A stretch of 64,000 nucleotides of DNA from NCBI RefSeq assembly GCF_004341035.1, contig NZ_SLXK01000011.1, forward strand, positions 48,470 to 112,469, written 5' to 3'. The notes beneath the pieces were generated by a model. The model had not been told where the DNA came from. It did not search any database and saw only the letters and a list, made by a program, of their open reading frames with translations. The DNA comes from Scopulibacillus darangshiensis (GTDB lineage Bacteria > Bacillota > Bacilli > Bacillales > Sporolactobacillaceae). The position numbers were made by a program, and so were the translations under genes. Positions 18,629 to 26,202 of the stretch are shown piece after piece (the stretch's first letter is position 1; every line of letters begins with the position of its first letter).

Positions 18629-19063
18629 ATGGATGCAAAAATGAGAGAACTTATTGAAGGACTGAACGAAGACTTAGCTGGTGAATATTCAGCGGTCATA
18701 CAGTATACTTACTACGCTTCGACAGTGACAGGGATGTACTACTCAGTGCTTAAGCCTTTTTTCGAGAAGGAAATTCCCGACGAGCAGCAGCACGCTCTCT
18801 ATTTATCAGAGAAAATCACAACTTTTGGAGGTCAGCCAACAACGACACCTGCAGCCGTCAAGCAGGTGACTGATGTCAAAGAAATGCTTGAAGAAGCAAG
18901 AAATGCTGAAAAGGCGACCATTGACCGCTATGAAACACGCCGCAAACAGGCAGATGAGCTAGGTTTAACGGAGCTTGTTGTGACATTGGAAGACATCATT
19001 TCAGATGAAACGAAGCATATGGAAGAAATGGAACGCCTTCTTAAGGATCCCCGTTTAAAATAA
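18629..19063 (+). CDS. Ferritin-like (bacterioferritin/Dps-type) protein
   Basis: A 144-residue four-helix-bundle protein. Two metal-binding helices can be read: LAGEYSAVIQYTYYAS (residues ~16-31, conserved Glu) with IPDEQQHALYLSEKI (~49-63, E-x-x-H), and a second set with Glu in EEARNAEKATIDRYE and DETKHMEEMERLL (~130-142, E-x-x-H). This pattern fits a di-iron ferroxidase site. Probably cytoplasmic iron storage or oxidative-stress protection; the subgroup is not certain. ATG start with GAAAGGATG upstream. Followed by a terminator shared with convergent ecsB. Confidence 0.85.
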   Translation: MDAKMRELIEGLNEDLAGEYSAVIQYTYYASTVTGMYYSVLKPFFEKEIPDEQQHALYLSEKITTFGGQPTTTPAAVKQVTDVKEMLEEARNAEKATIDRYETRRKQADELGLTELVVTLEDIISDETKHMEEMERLLKDPRLK

Positions 19064-19070
19064 GCGTTTA

Positions 19071-19103
19071 GAAATCACCTGCAGCTAAGCAGGTGATTTC
19101 TTA
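19071..19103. terminator. Convergent terminator between ferritin-like gene and ecsB
   Basis: Stem GAAATCACCTGC / GCAGGTGATTTC; the ecsB stop codon lies inside it, so both converging genes end on the same hairpin. Confidence 0.8.
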
Positions 19104-20305
19104 ATTTTCCTCCGAACATAGCCGTATGAAAATAGAAATGCAATGAATAATCCGGTGATAACGAGTAAAATGACGCTGGTAAATGTTCCTATCACAAACG
19201 CGCCGATAAGCCCCAGCACGACCCCTTGAATCATTAATAAATTTAATAAAATCATAACAAAGCTTCTCTGCTTTAATACATCAGCGACTGGATAGAGATC
19301 TGTTAGGGCTTGTGGTGTCGGATGGTGCCAAAGGGTTAGCAGCTGAAGCCCAGTGATGTACACAATCGCAATCAAAACAAAATAAGTCGCATAACCATCT
19401 GTAAATAAAACCTCGATTATACCGCCAATTATTGTCAGCCTTATATAAATACCAAAGTATTCATGCGCCCTAATGAAAGTTTTCAAGAAATATTTCTTAA
19501 AAACTGATTCTTGTCCATAGGAAAAGCGGTTTGTTAAACCGTTTAACCAGAGCCGTGGCTTGATCCTGGTCTTCATTTCAGGCACATCAGTGATAAGATT
19601 CGCAAACTTTAACAGCAGCATAAGCTGCTTATGTTCAACCGCCAGTAACCGATCCCAATTTAGCAGCCGATCCTGTGCCTGTCTATGGGCATAAAAAAAC
19701 GAAAAACCAAACATAACAGCAATTAACAGCAGAACAAAAATAAAATGGTTCCCATTTAATAAACTGTATAAAAACAAAAGTGATAAGCATCCTCTTATCA
19801 GCTTGGACTCCCATGGCCGCTGCAAAAATTGTTCCTGCCAGCTTGTATCCACATTCCACCATTTCACCCCGAAAATTAATATGAGTGTCGCCGCAAATCC
19901 CCAAAAGTCCGGATTAATTGTCCTAAAATAAAGGGGGGAAAAAATGACCATCACAAATAGCAGCGTCACACATTGTAACAAAAAGCTGTATTGCCGGCTC
20001 TTTCTAAAATAACCATTAAGCCGGGGCTCAAGCGGCAGGAGAAAAACAAGATCCGCTTCTTGTACAAACGTTCGAATCGGCGTGCGAATCACAAAGATGC
20101 CCGCCACAACAGTGATCAATAAGGCGCTTGGAAAGTTATCAGGCAGCCCATCCAGCCATTGTTTATAATAGTAGCTCCCCACAATAATAATTACATACAG
20201 CGAAAACATTAACCCGCTGTTTTTCCCGACCAGCTTCCAATAGCGCAGTGCCATTTTCCAATAATCCGAACGGCGGCGATACCACAGCGCTATTATTTTA
20301 TCCAT
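19085..20305 (-). CDS. ecsB: ABC transporter permease EcsB
   Basis: Membrane subunit (406 residues, 408 in B. subtilis) of the EcsAB transporter, with about ten hydrophobic spans in three clusters and a long soluble stretch around residues 195-265. EcsAB is known to influence protein secretion, competence and sporulation in Bacillus, in part through intramembrane proteolysis of peptide fragments by RasP; the transported substrate is not established. The ATG start overlaps the ecsA end by 13 nt, indicating translational coupling. Divergently placed hit gene upstream of ecsA as in B. subtilis. No ecsC follows here. Confidence 0.92.
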   Translation of the reverse strand: MDKIIALWYRRRSDYWKMALRYWKLVGKNSGLMFSLYVIIIVGSYYYKQWLDGLPDNFPSALLITVVAGIFVIRTPIRTFVQEADLVFLLPLEPRLNGYFRKSRQYSFLLQCVTLLFVMVIFSPLYFRTINPDFWGFAATLILIFGVKWWNVDTSWQEQFLQRPWESKLIRGCLSLLFLYSLLNGNHFIFVLLLIAVMFGFSFFYAHRQAQDRLLNWDRLLAVEHKQLMLLLKFANLITDVPEMKTRIKPRLWLNGLTNRFSYGQESVFKKYFLKTFIRAHEYFGIYIRLTIIGGIIEVLFTDGYATYFVLIAIVYITGLQLLTLWHHPTPQALTDLYPVADVLKQRSFVMILLNLLMIQGVVLGLIGAFVIGTFTSVILLVITGLFIAFLFSYGYVRRKIKKSPA

Positions 20306-21045
20306 GGTGACTCCCCTTTTGCAACAGCAATATATATATCATGAAGCGTTGCTGCGGGATCGCCGTAGCTCTCCTTGATTTCATTTAATGTCCCTTGAAT
20401 AACAATTCTGCCGTCATGCAAAATCAAAAACCGGTCGCAATATTGTTCAGCAGTTGAGAGGATGTGTGTTGACATTAGAATAGCGGCACCTTTTTCTTTC
20501 ATCTCTTTCATTAAGTCCAAAAATGATTGAATGCCAATTGGATCGAGGCCGACAAAAGGCTCATCGACAACATAAAGCTCTGGCCGAACAAGAAAGGCAC
20601 ACATAATCATGACCTTTTGCTTCATCCCTTTAGAAAAATGCCCTGGAAACCAGTTAAGCCTCTTTTCCATGCGAAACATTTTTAGAAGCGTGTCCATTCT
20701 ATTTTCAAATGCCGCTTGGTCAATTTGATATGCCATTGCCGTAAGCTCCAAATGCTCCTTTAATGTCAACTGTTCATAAAGCTCAGGTGTTTCCGGTATG
20801 TAGGTCATTTGCGAACGGTAAAATAGTTTGTCTTCCTTTATCGTCTTGCCGCTGACGCGAATTTCTCCGCCAAATGGCTCCAATAACCCTAGAATATGTT
20901 TAATCGTCGTACTTTTGCCCGCACCATTTAAGCCAACCAGCCCAACAAGCTCACCCGGTTCAATTTTGAAAGACACATTATGTAACACAGGCTGACTCAA
21001 AGCATAGCCGCCTTTTAATTGATTAACATCTAGAATTGCACTCAT
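20293..21045 (-). CDS. ecsA: ABC transporter ATP-binding protein EcsA
   Basis: Cytoplasmic ATPase of the EcsAB transporter, 250 residues. Walker A is GLNGAGKST (residues ~38-46), the signature motif is the variant HFSKGMKQK (~136-144), and Walker B is LYVVDEPFVGLDP (~157-169) followed by the H-loop STHIL. The SKG form of the signature is typical of the YhaQ/EcsA exporter group. ATG start; the divergent HIT gene lies 128 nt away, with a shared intergenic promoter region. Because EcsA loss causes secretion defects in Bacillus, this fits with PrsA, CssRS and signal peptidase elsewhere in the window. Confidence 0.95.
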   Translation of the reverse strand: MSAILDVNQLKGGYALSQPVLHNVSFKIEPGELVGLVGLNGAGKSTTIKHILGLLEPFGGEIRVSGKTIKEDKLFYRSQMTYIPETPELYEQLTLKEHLELTAMAYQIDQAAFENRMDTLLKMFRMEKRLNWFPGHFSKGMKQKVMIMCAFLVRPELYVVDEPFVGLDPIGIQSFLDLMKEMKEKGAAILMSTHILSTAEQYCDRFLILHDGRIVIQGTLNEIKESYGDPAATLHDIYIAVAKGESPWIK

Positions 21046-21173
21046 TTTTCGTTTAACCCTCTTCCTGTAGGGATTCTTGCTTCTAAGTTTATCAAAGTTT
21101 TCCTAAGACATCTAACCTTGAGTGCGGCATAAATTCTCTTTATACTAAAATAAAGAAAGGAAAGGTGATAACA

Positions 21174-21605
21174 TTGGCTCACGATCCGAATTGTATCTTT
21201 TGTAAAATTATTAGTGGTGAGATTCCGAGTGCGAAGGTGTATGAAAATGAAGATGTGTATGCCTTCCTCGATATCAGCCAAAACACGAAAGGTCATACAT
21301 TGGTCATACCGAAGGAACACACTAAAGACATCTACGATCTCACACCCGATACCGCAGCGAATCTCTTTCGCGCTGTTCCAAGGATTGCAACAGCCGTCAG
21401 AGATGCCTTTGATCCAATCGGTTTAAATCTCCTTAACAATAATGGGGAATTTGCAGGCCAATCCGTTTTCCATTACCACATCCATATTCTCCCGCGTTAC
21501 GGTAAGGGTGATGGCTTTGGCGCTGTATGGCATTCACATGAAAGCGACTATTCCAATGAGGATAGAGAAAACATCGCCCATCAAATTTCCAATAAGTTAT
21601 CCTAA
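21174..21605 (+). CDS. hit: HIT-family nucleotide-binding protein
   Basis: A 143-residue histidine-triad protein that probably hydrolyses nucleoside phosphoramidates or related adenylated compounds. The zinc-binding NCIFCKII motif is at the N-terminus and the active-site triad HYHIHILPR at residues ~99-107. KGHTLVIPKEH (~41-51) is also conserved. The start is likely the TTG at 21174, six nt after AAAGGTGA, giving MAHDPNCIFC; a GTG three codons earlier is too close to its site. Divergent from ecsAB, the conserved Bacillus arrangement. Confidence 0.94.
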   Translation: MAHDPNCIFCKIISGEIPSAKVYENEDVYAFLDISQNTKGHTLVIPKEHTKDIYDLTPDTAANLFRAVPRIATAVRDAFDPIGLNLLNNNGEFAGQSVFHYHIHILPRYGKGDGFGAVWHSHESDYSNEDRENIAHQISNKLS

Positions 21606-21688
21606 ATTAGGATCCATGTGCATTGCTTAATGGCGCCAAAAATAGTATATTAGTAGCAACCCTCGCAATAAGCCACAGGGCATTATTG

Positions 21689-21725
21689 GAGGTTAAGACT
21701 AAAGCCTGAGATGAGGAGAGTTGAG
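21689..21725 (+). promoter_or_regulatory. TRAP-binding-like triplet array over the trpP ribosome binding site
   Basis: Four GAG triplets with exactly 2-nt gaps at 21708, 21713, 21718 and 21723, ending one nt before the ATG, plus GAG at 21689 and AAG triplets at 21695 and 21702. The array covers the GAGGAG ribosome binding site. B. subtilis trpP is translationally repressed by TRAP at such repeats; fewer perfect triplets are seen here than the usual nine or more. Confidence 0.5.
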
Positions 21726-21726
21726 T

Positions 21727-22269
21727 ATGAAAGTACAAAAGCTTGTTTTAATGGCACTATTTCTAGGGATCGGTACAATCCTGCACGCTGTCATTCCCGG
21801 TTTCTTTTTTGGAATGAAACCCGATATGCTGCTCTCAATGATGTTTGTTTGCATCTTTTTGTTTGCGGATAAGGGCAATATTGTTATTTTGGGATTGGCT
21901 GCAGGGATTCTTTCAGGGCTCACAACGACAATTCCCGGAGGATTTCTCCCTAATATCATTGATAAATTAATTACATCAGCTGTTATTTTTCTGTTGTTCG
22001 CTGCATTAAGACATCTTTTAAACCGAACACTTACAGCTGTTATTTTAGCTGCGGCCGGAACGCTAATCAGCGGCACGATTTTTTTATCGGCAATGACAGT
22101 TCTTGGCGCATTGCCGGCAAAAGCAAGCTTTATCGCTTTGTTTGACACCGTTGTGCTGCCAGCTGCGGCACTTAACACCATTTTTGTATTGATTATCTTC
22201 CCGATTGTTCTTAAAATCACAGATCAATCACGACTTGCTTCAACAACACCAACAGCAAAGCGCGGCTAG
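21727..22269 (+). CDS. trpP: Tryptophan transporter TrpP
   Basis: A 180-residue membrane protein with five to six spans, matching the TrpP (YhaG) family of tryptophan uptake proteins in length, hydropathy and motifs such as IPGFFFGMKPDMLL (residues ~22-35) and IPGGFLPNIIDK (~70-81). The ATG at 21727 has GAGGAG at 8-nt spacing; an in-frame TTG two codons earlier overlaps that site. The leader carries regularly spaced GAG triplets suggestive of TRAP control. Position after hit and before yhaH is as in Bacillus. A strong terminator begins inside the last codons. Confidence 0.87.
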   Translation: MKVQKLVLMALFLGIGTILHAVIPGFFFGMKPDMLLSMMFVCIFLFADKGNIVILGLAAGILSGLTTTIPGGFLPNIIDKLITSAVIFLLFAALRHLLNRTLTAVILAAAGTLISGTIFLSAMTVLGALPAKASFIALFDTVVLPAAALNTIFVLIIFPIVLKITDQSRLASTTPTAKRG

Positions 22270-22296
22270 GACTATCCCAGCCGCGTTTCTTTTTTA
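22261..22296 (+). terminator. Terminator of trpP
   Basis: Stem CGCGGCT / AGCCGCG followed by a T-rich tail; the trpP stop codon is part of the 5' arm and loop. Confidence 0.85.
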
Positions 22297-22491
22297 ATTT
22301 CCCTGGATGACAAACCATGACACAACAATCAAAATAATTCCCACAACACCGATTAATATGGTCATTTGTTGGCTTTTCATCATTTTTTTATTTTTAAAAG
22401 CAAAGCGCCTTTGGGTGCCAAGCTGACTTAACATATACAAAAGGCAAAGCACACCCACAATAAAAAGTATAATAATGAGCAGGACGACCAT
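22294..22491 (-). CDS. Small two-span membrane protein, unknown
   Basis: A 65-residue protein with two hydrophobic segments (residues ~2-22 and ~43-63) joined by a basic loop (RRFAFKNKKMMKS), so a hairpin membrane topology with the loop in the cytoplasm is likely. The ATG start has AGGAGG nine nt upstream, which supports a real gene. Transcribed opposite to trpP and yhaH. I do not recognise a named family. Confidence 0.7.
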   Translation of the reverse strand: MVVLLIIILFIVGVLCLLYMLSQLGTQRRFAFKNKKMMKSQQMTILIGVVGIILIVVSWFVIQGN

Positions 22492-22619
22492 CTTCTTCGC
22501 CTCCTATAATGCTAAGATATGCAACCTGTATTATAATAATGTTAAGGAAAAAGGTATTTTATTAACTAGAGAAATAGGGAAAAGCATTTAAGTACATAAT
22601 TTATGAAGAGGTGAAAAAG

Positions 22620-22988
22620 ATGGGAAAATTAAAATCTTATGCAGTTGGTGCGGCAATCGGCGGTGTGATTGGAAGCGTTGCAGTTCTCCTCTCCACACCA
22701 AAATCGGGATCAGAGATGCGCAGCGATCTTAAAACTAAGGCCGATGACGCAAAAGAGCCCCTAAAAGACTTTAAATCGTCTTTTGGCGGGCTTAGGCAGC
22801 AGATTAAAACCATTAAAAACGACGGCGTTCCGGCTATAAAATCGACGGTTAGCGACGTCGCGGAATTAGTCAAAACGTTCCAAAAGGAAATCCAACCGCA
22901 CATTAAACAAATCAAGCAAGATGTTAATGAATTGGAGAAAACGAAAGAGAGACTTGAGGCAAATACCAACGAACCGTCTTCTAAATAG
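22620..22988 (+). CDS. yhaH: YtxH-domain protein YhaH
   Basis: A 122-residue protein of the YtxH/YhaH general-stress family. It starts with a glycine-rich hydrophobic segment (AVGAAIGGVIGSVAVLLSTP, residues ~7-26) with the family motif PKSGSEMR-SDLK, followed by a charged, helical coiled-coil-like tail rich in Lys, Asp and Glu. Function unknown; B. subtilis members belong to the SigB stress response or affect sporulation. The ATG at 22620 sits six nt after GAGGTG; an upstream GTG is part of that site. The stop codon lies within the following terminator. Confidence 0.85.
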   Translation: MGKLKSYAVGAAIGGVIGSVAVLLSTPKSGSEMRSDLKTKADDAKEPLKDFKSSFGGLRQQIKTIKNDGVPAIKSTVSDVAELVKTFQKEIQPHIKQIKQDVNELEKTKERLEANTNEPSSK

Positions 22989-23005
22989 AAGGCGGTTTTT
23001 TTTTG
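22972..23005 (+). terminator. Terminator of yhaH
   Basis: Stem AACCGTCTTCT / AGAAGGCGGTT followed by nine T residues, overlapping the last codons of yhaH. Confidence 0.85.
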
Positions 23006-23006
23006 G

Positions 23007-23172
23007 TTAACTAGAAAGTATAGTTATGCTCCTCCACTTCGTTTTGTCGCAAGGCAGCAAAGAAGTGTAGCAAGCAGTAGCCTTTCTGACGCACATAAGG
23101 ACACTGGCACGTCCTGTGCGTCGCACTACGCCTCTGTCTTCGCCAAAGGCTCGCCAATCGGCGAGTTTTTTT
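23007..23172 (-). repeat. Structured interspersed repeat, copy A (reverse orientation, long variant)
   Basis: Read on the minus strand it begins with ACTCGCC-GATT-GGCGAG, then GAAGACAGAGGCGTAGT, GCGACGCACAGGACGTGC and CTTATGTGCGTCAGAAAG, and ends TATACTTTCTAGTTAAC. Shares its 5' half with the copies at 44849 and 49255, but between CAGAAAG and TATACTTTCT it carries about 60 nt not found in the others. The T run next to the GGCGAG arm could make it act as a plus-strand terminator. Confidence 0.8.
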
Positions 23173-23287
23173 TATTCGGGAAACTGTTTAAAAAAAGGGT
23201 TGATTTTCTTTTGCATTCGCAGTACATTAATTGAGGATATTTTAAATTAATCTTTTAATCAATGATTTTTTTATATGGGGTGAGGTT

Positions 23288-23833
23288 ATGAACTGCTGGA
23301 AATCATTTAACATTTCCAAACAATATGGATCGATTCGGCTATCCCTTATCTCGCTTATGGGGACGATTTTTTTCTTGATTATTTTCTCTTTGCTATTTGT
23401 AAACAATCACCATGAGATTGCGTTTTCGCCAATGAATCTTATCATTTTAATTATGATGCTTTTTATTGTGTGGCCATTGCATAAAATTTGCCATTGTATA
23501 CCGCTATGGCTTGTTGGTAAACGCGCTTCACTGTCCATAGAACGGTCTAACAAACCGATTCCAATAATTTATACAAATATACCAGGAACAACATCGAAAC
23601 GCCTGGCAATCATTATGTCGGTTTTTCCCGGCGTGGTCATAACTGCAGTGATTTTTGTTGCGGCCTCACAATTTCCATCCATGCTGTACTATCTTTCGTT
23701 CGCAGGCGCTTTGAACTTCGGCATAAGCATGAAGGACTTTGTTTACCTTACCCATCTGGCAAAGGCACCAACACATGCCTATATTGAAGATGACCGTGAC
23801 GACTGCCGGATCCTTATAAAACAAACACTGTAA
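23288..23833 (+). CDS. DUF3267-family membrane protein
   Basis: A 181-residue protein with four hydrophobic spans (residues ~18-38, ~50-72, ~110-130, ~135-150) followed by a polar C-terminus with acidic cluster EDDRDDCR. It resembles the DUF3267 putative metalloprotease family, which normally carries HExxH; here the equivalent position reads PLHKICHCIP (residues ~60-69), with Lys in place of the catalytic Glu, so catalysis is doubtful. Many Bacillus members show a similar LHKxxH. Start ATG with GGGGTGAG upstream. Located between yhaH and prsA as for related Bacillus genes. Confidence 0.75.
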   Translation: MNCWKSFNISKQYGSIRLSLISLMGTIFFLIIFSLLFVNNHHEIAFSPMNLIILIMMLFIVWPLHKICHCIPLWLVGKRASLSIERSNKPIPIIYTNIPGTTSKRLAIIMSVFPGVVITAVIFVAASQFPSMLYYLSFAGALNFGISMKDFVYLTHLAKAPTHAYIEDDRDDCRILIKQTL

Positions 23834-23842
23834 ATATTAAAT

Positions 23843-23880
23843 AAAAGCATTCAAGCAAGCGCTTGAATGCTTTTATTTTT
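23843..23880. terminator. Convergent terminator
   Basis: Fourteen-bp perfect stem AAAAGCATTCAAGC / GCTTGAATGCTTTT with T-rich flanks, between the DUF3267 gene and the converging ypmS-like gene. Confidence 0.88.
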
Positions 23881-24451
23881 GATAGACATTAAATTCAATA
23901 TCGTTTTCACTAAGGTTAATTTTTTTCGCTTTCAAGTAAAAACGGTCTTTCAGCTTCATCTTTGTTAAATTAACATAAATTTGCTTTTTGTCCGGTTGAA
24001 TAATCACCCAATCCGGGAGCTCTGTTCCTTTTTTAATAAACTTTAAAACCTCTTCTTCCGGAAGACTGATTCTGCCCAAGTGCACCGACTTTTCCTTTAA
24101 AATAATATCGCCATTTTTAACGACGGGAGAAAATGACATATTAAACGGGATATCTAAGCCCAAGAGACCTAGATAACCATATAATGTGACATCTTTATCA
24201 AAGTCCACATTATATGTCAGTGTACCGCTTTGGTGCTTCTGCAGTTCGTTATTCACCATATCACTTAAATGCCGTTTGCTTGCCTGGACCATAAATATCG
24301 GGGAGTCAACGTGCGGTGCATCATTCTTTACATTTGGCGATGTAGATGGGGAGCCGACCAGACCAATAAATGTTCCAATGATTGCGATGACAACGATTAA
24401 TATAATAATTATCAATGTAAAAAATGCTGTTTTCCATTTGTTTTTCACCAT
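23873..24451 (-). CDS. ypmS: YpmS-family (DUF2140) membrane-anchored protein
   Basis: A 192-residue protein with one N-terminal transmembrane helix (residues ~8-31) and an extracytoplasmic domain. Family features include FMVQASKRHLSDMVNNEL (~53-70), YNVDFDKDVTLYGYLGLLGLDIPFNMSFSP and a C-terminal YLKAKKINLSENDIEFNVY. Function unknown; the fold is thought to be related to lipid-binding or scaffold domains but this is inference. Start ATG with AGAGGTG upstream. Opposes the small plus-strand gene at 24546. In B. subtilis ypmS is at another locus, so this is a rearranged position. Confidence 0.83.
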   Translation of the reverse strand: MVKNKWKTAFFTLIIIILIVVIAIIGTFIGLVGSPSTSPNVKNDAPHVDSPIFMVQASKRHLSDMVNNELQKHQSGTLTYNVDFDKDVTLYGYLGLLGLDIPFNMSFSPVVKNGDIILKEKSVHLGRISLPEEEVLKFIKKGTELPDWVIIQPDKKQIYVNLTKMKLKDRFYLKAKKINLSENDIEFNVYQK

Positions 24452-24545
24452 ATCACCTCTATTGTATTACACTATCATTTTATATAAACTTTTGATAATC
24501 TTATTATATGCGATTAAACCCACCCTTCTTGGAGGTACCAGTATC

Positions 24546-24728
24546 ATGTTAATTACCTTTATTATTTTTGCAGTGTTTGCTTTATTTATATTTAATAGTT
24601 TAACAGATGCTCTTTGTATTAAGAAAAATATTCCCGAAGAGCGTCAGCCAAAAGTTTTCCAAACCATTAATATTCTGCTCACTATTTTGCTGCTTTCCGG
24701 CTATCTGAACATCTGGACACAAATATAG
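24546..24728 (+). CDS. Small hydrophobic protein, unknown
   Basis: A 60-residue protein with two hydrophobic segments (residues ~2-18 and ~42-55) around a polar loop with CIKKNIPEERQPKV. The ATG start has GGAGG ten nt upstream, which supports translation. Not recognised; likely a small membrane protein. Confidence 0.6.
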   Translation: MLITFIIFAVFALFIFNSLTDALCIKKNIPEERQPKVFQTINILLTILLLSGYLNIWTQI

Positions 24729-25008
24729 CATTGGCCTAATTCCCTATTATTCGCGAGGGACCCCTAAATAGGGATGGCCGTTTCGAAAGATGTTAACGAC
24801 CGTCGAGTGCAAAATACATAATAATCAATTGTTTTACCGGTTAAGCTAAAGAACTGAAGATGATTTCTCAGAAATTATACCTGATAAATACAGGGTTAGG
24901 AAAACATGTGATTTTTCACATTTTCTCAACAGAGTTGTCTAATGTCAGGTAAAATGTGCTATATTAAGATCATTGTTCCTTAATAAACTTTGACTAGGAG
25001 TGACATTC

Positions 25009-25974
25009 ATGAAGAAATTAGTTGTTGTTCTAGCTGTTTTATTAGGTCTATCCAGCCTAGCCGCATGCGGTAACAGCGCAGTTGTAAAAACAAAGGGCGG
25101 AGACGTCTCTCAGGATGAATTCTATAAGGAACTTAAAACACGATACGGTGATCAAGTATTACAAGAAATGGTTTACGAAAAGCTGTTAAATGATAAATAT
25201 AAAGTATCTAAAAAAGACGTCGACAAGAAAGTTGACGAAGTTAAAAGCCAATTTCCAAATGATACTGCATTTAAGAATGCTCTAAAGCAAAGCAAGCTTT
25301 CTGAAAAAGATTTCCGCAAAAACGTCAAGCAGCAGCTTTTGCTATTTAAAGCTCAAACAGACGGTGTTAAGGTGTCAGAGAAAGAAATGAAGGATTACTG
25401 GGACAAAAATAAGGACAAGCTGAAAGAAGTCAAAGCAAGCCACATTCTTGTCAAGGATAAGAAAACGGCTGACGAAATCGAAAAGAAACTGAAAAATGGC
25501 GAAGACTTTGCCAAGCTTGCCAAAAAGTATTCAACTGACCCAAGTAAAGACAAAGGCGGAGACCTTGGCTGGTTCCATAAAGGCGAAATGGTTAAAGACT
25601 TTGAGAAAAAAGCCTTCGAACTCAAAAAAGGCCAGATCAGCGACCCTGTTAAATCCCAATACGGCTACCATATCATAAAGGTAACCGGCAAAAAGGATAC
25701 TTATGACCAATTAAAGTCTGAAATCAAACATGCTGTCCTTGAACAAAAAGCTAAGCCTGCACAAGAAGTTCTTCAGAACCTCGTGAAGAAAGGCGATGTT
25801 AAAGTTAAAGACGACCAATTCAAGGATTTGTTCAAACAGCCATCCGCTCCGACTCAACCGACACAAACTGACTCTAAAGATCAGGACAAAAACAAAGATA
25901 AGTCGGATCAAACGAGCAAAAATGAAGACAAAAATAAAGATAGCAAGCAAGACCAAGAAAAGTCACAATCATAA
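25009..25974 (+). CDS. prsA: Foldase lipoprotein PrsA (parvulin-type peptidyl-prolyl isomerase)
   Basis: Membrane-anchored extracytoplasmic chaperone that helps secreted proteins and penicillin-binding proteins fold. The 321-residue precursor has a lipoprotein signal peptide with lipobox LAAC (Cys at residue ~20). The parvulin domain runs from about residue 130 to 225: VKASHILVKDKK, GGDLGWFHKGEMVKDFEKKAF and QYGYHIIKVT are its hallmark segments. The last ~40 residues are low-complexity Asp/Lys/Gln/Ser, longer than in B. subtilis PrsA (292 residues). The ATG at 25009 has AGGAG at 8 nt; a GTG three codons earlier overlaps it. The tandem repeat at 25972 begins at its stop codon. Confidence 0.96.
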   Translation: MKKLVVVLAVLLGLSSLAACGNSAVVKTKGGDVSQDEFYKELKTRYGDQVLQEMVYEKLLNDKYKVSKKDVDKKVDEVKSQFPNDTAFKNALKQSKLSEKDFRKNVKQQLLLFKAQTDGVKVSEKEMKDYWDKNKDKLKEVKASHILVKDKKTADEIEKKLKNGEDFAKLAKKYSTDPSKDKGGDLGWFHKGEMVKDFEKKAFELKKGQISDPVKSQYGYHIIKVTGKKDTYDQLKSEIKHAVLEQKAKPAQEVLQNLVKKGDVKVKDDQFKDLFKQPSAPTQPTQTDSKDQDKNKDKSDQTSKNEDKNKDSKQDQEKSQS

Positions 25975-26168
25975 AGAAAACTTGCCGATTGGCAAGCCTT
26001 TAATAGGCGTAGCTAGAGGCTTAGTTGCCCTTATGTGCGTCAGAAAGTTATACTTTCTGATTAACTAAAGAAAACTTGCCGATTGGCAAGCCTTTAATAG
26101 GCGTAGCCAGAGGCTTAGTTGCCCTTATGTGCGTCAGAAAGTTATACTTTCTGATTAACTAAAGAAAA
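25972..26168 (+). repeat. Structured interspersed repeat, copy B: 94-bp tandem duplication
   Basis: Two consecutive 94-bp units (25972-26065 and 26066-26159), identical except C/T at one position (AGCTAG versus AGCCAG), then a 9-nt start of a third. Each unit has a CTTGCC-GATT-GGCAAG hairpin at its start and CAGAAAGT-TAT-ACTTTCTG at its end, the two outer hairpins of the family, but lacks the long central part of copies C and D. The first unit starts at the prsA stop codon. Confidence 0.92.
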
Positions 26169-26202
26169 AACAGGTGCACTCATCGTGAGCGCACCTGTTT
26201 TT
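26167..26202. terminator. Convergent terminator between prsA and yhaL
   Basis: Stem AAAACAGGTGC / GCACCTGTTTT with T residues on both strands; the likely end of prsA transcription after the repeats. Confidence 0.85.

Noticed and set aside
24186..24545. Longer version of the 24546 small protein
   Set aside because: The N-terminal extension is antisense to the ypmS-like gene; the real start is the ATG with GGAGG at 24546.
24900..24975. Promoter of prsA
   Set aside because: Several AT-rich hexamers are possible (TTGTCT with TATATT at 19 nt, TCAACA with TAAAAT at 18 nt); none is convincing enough to annotate.
25972..26168. Possible mini-CRISPR (repeated units with hairpins)
   Set aside because: The whole 94-bp unit is duplicated without unique spacers, and there are no cas genes.
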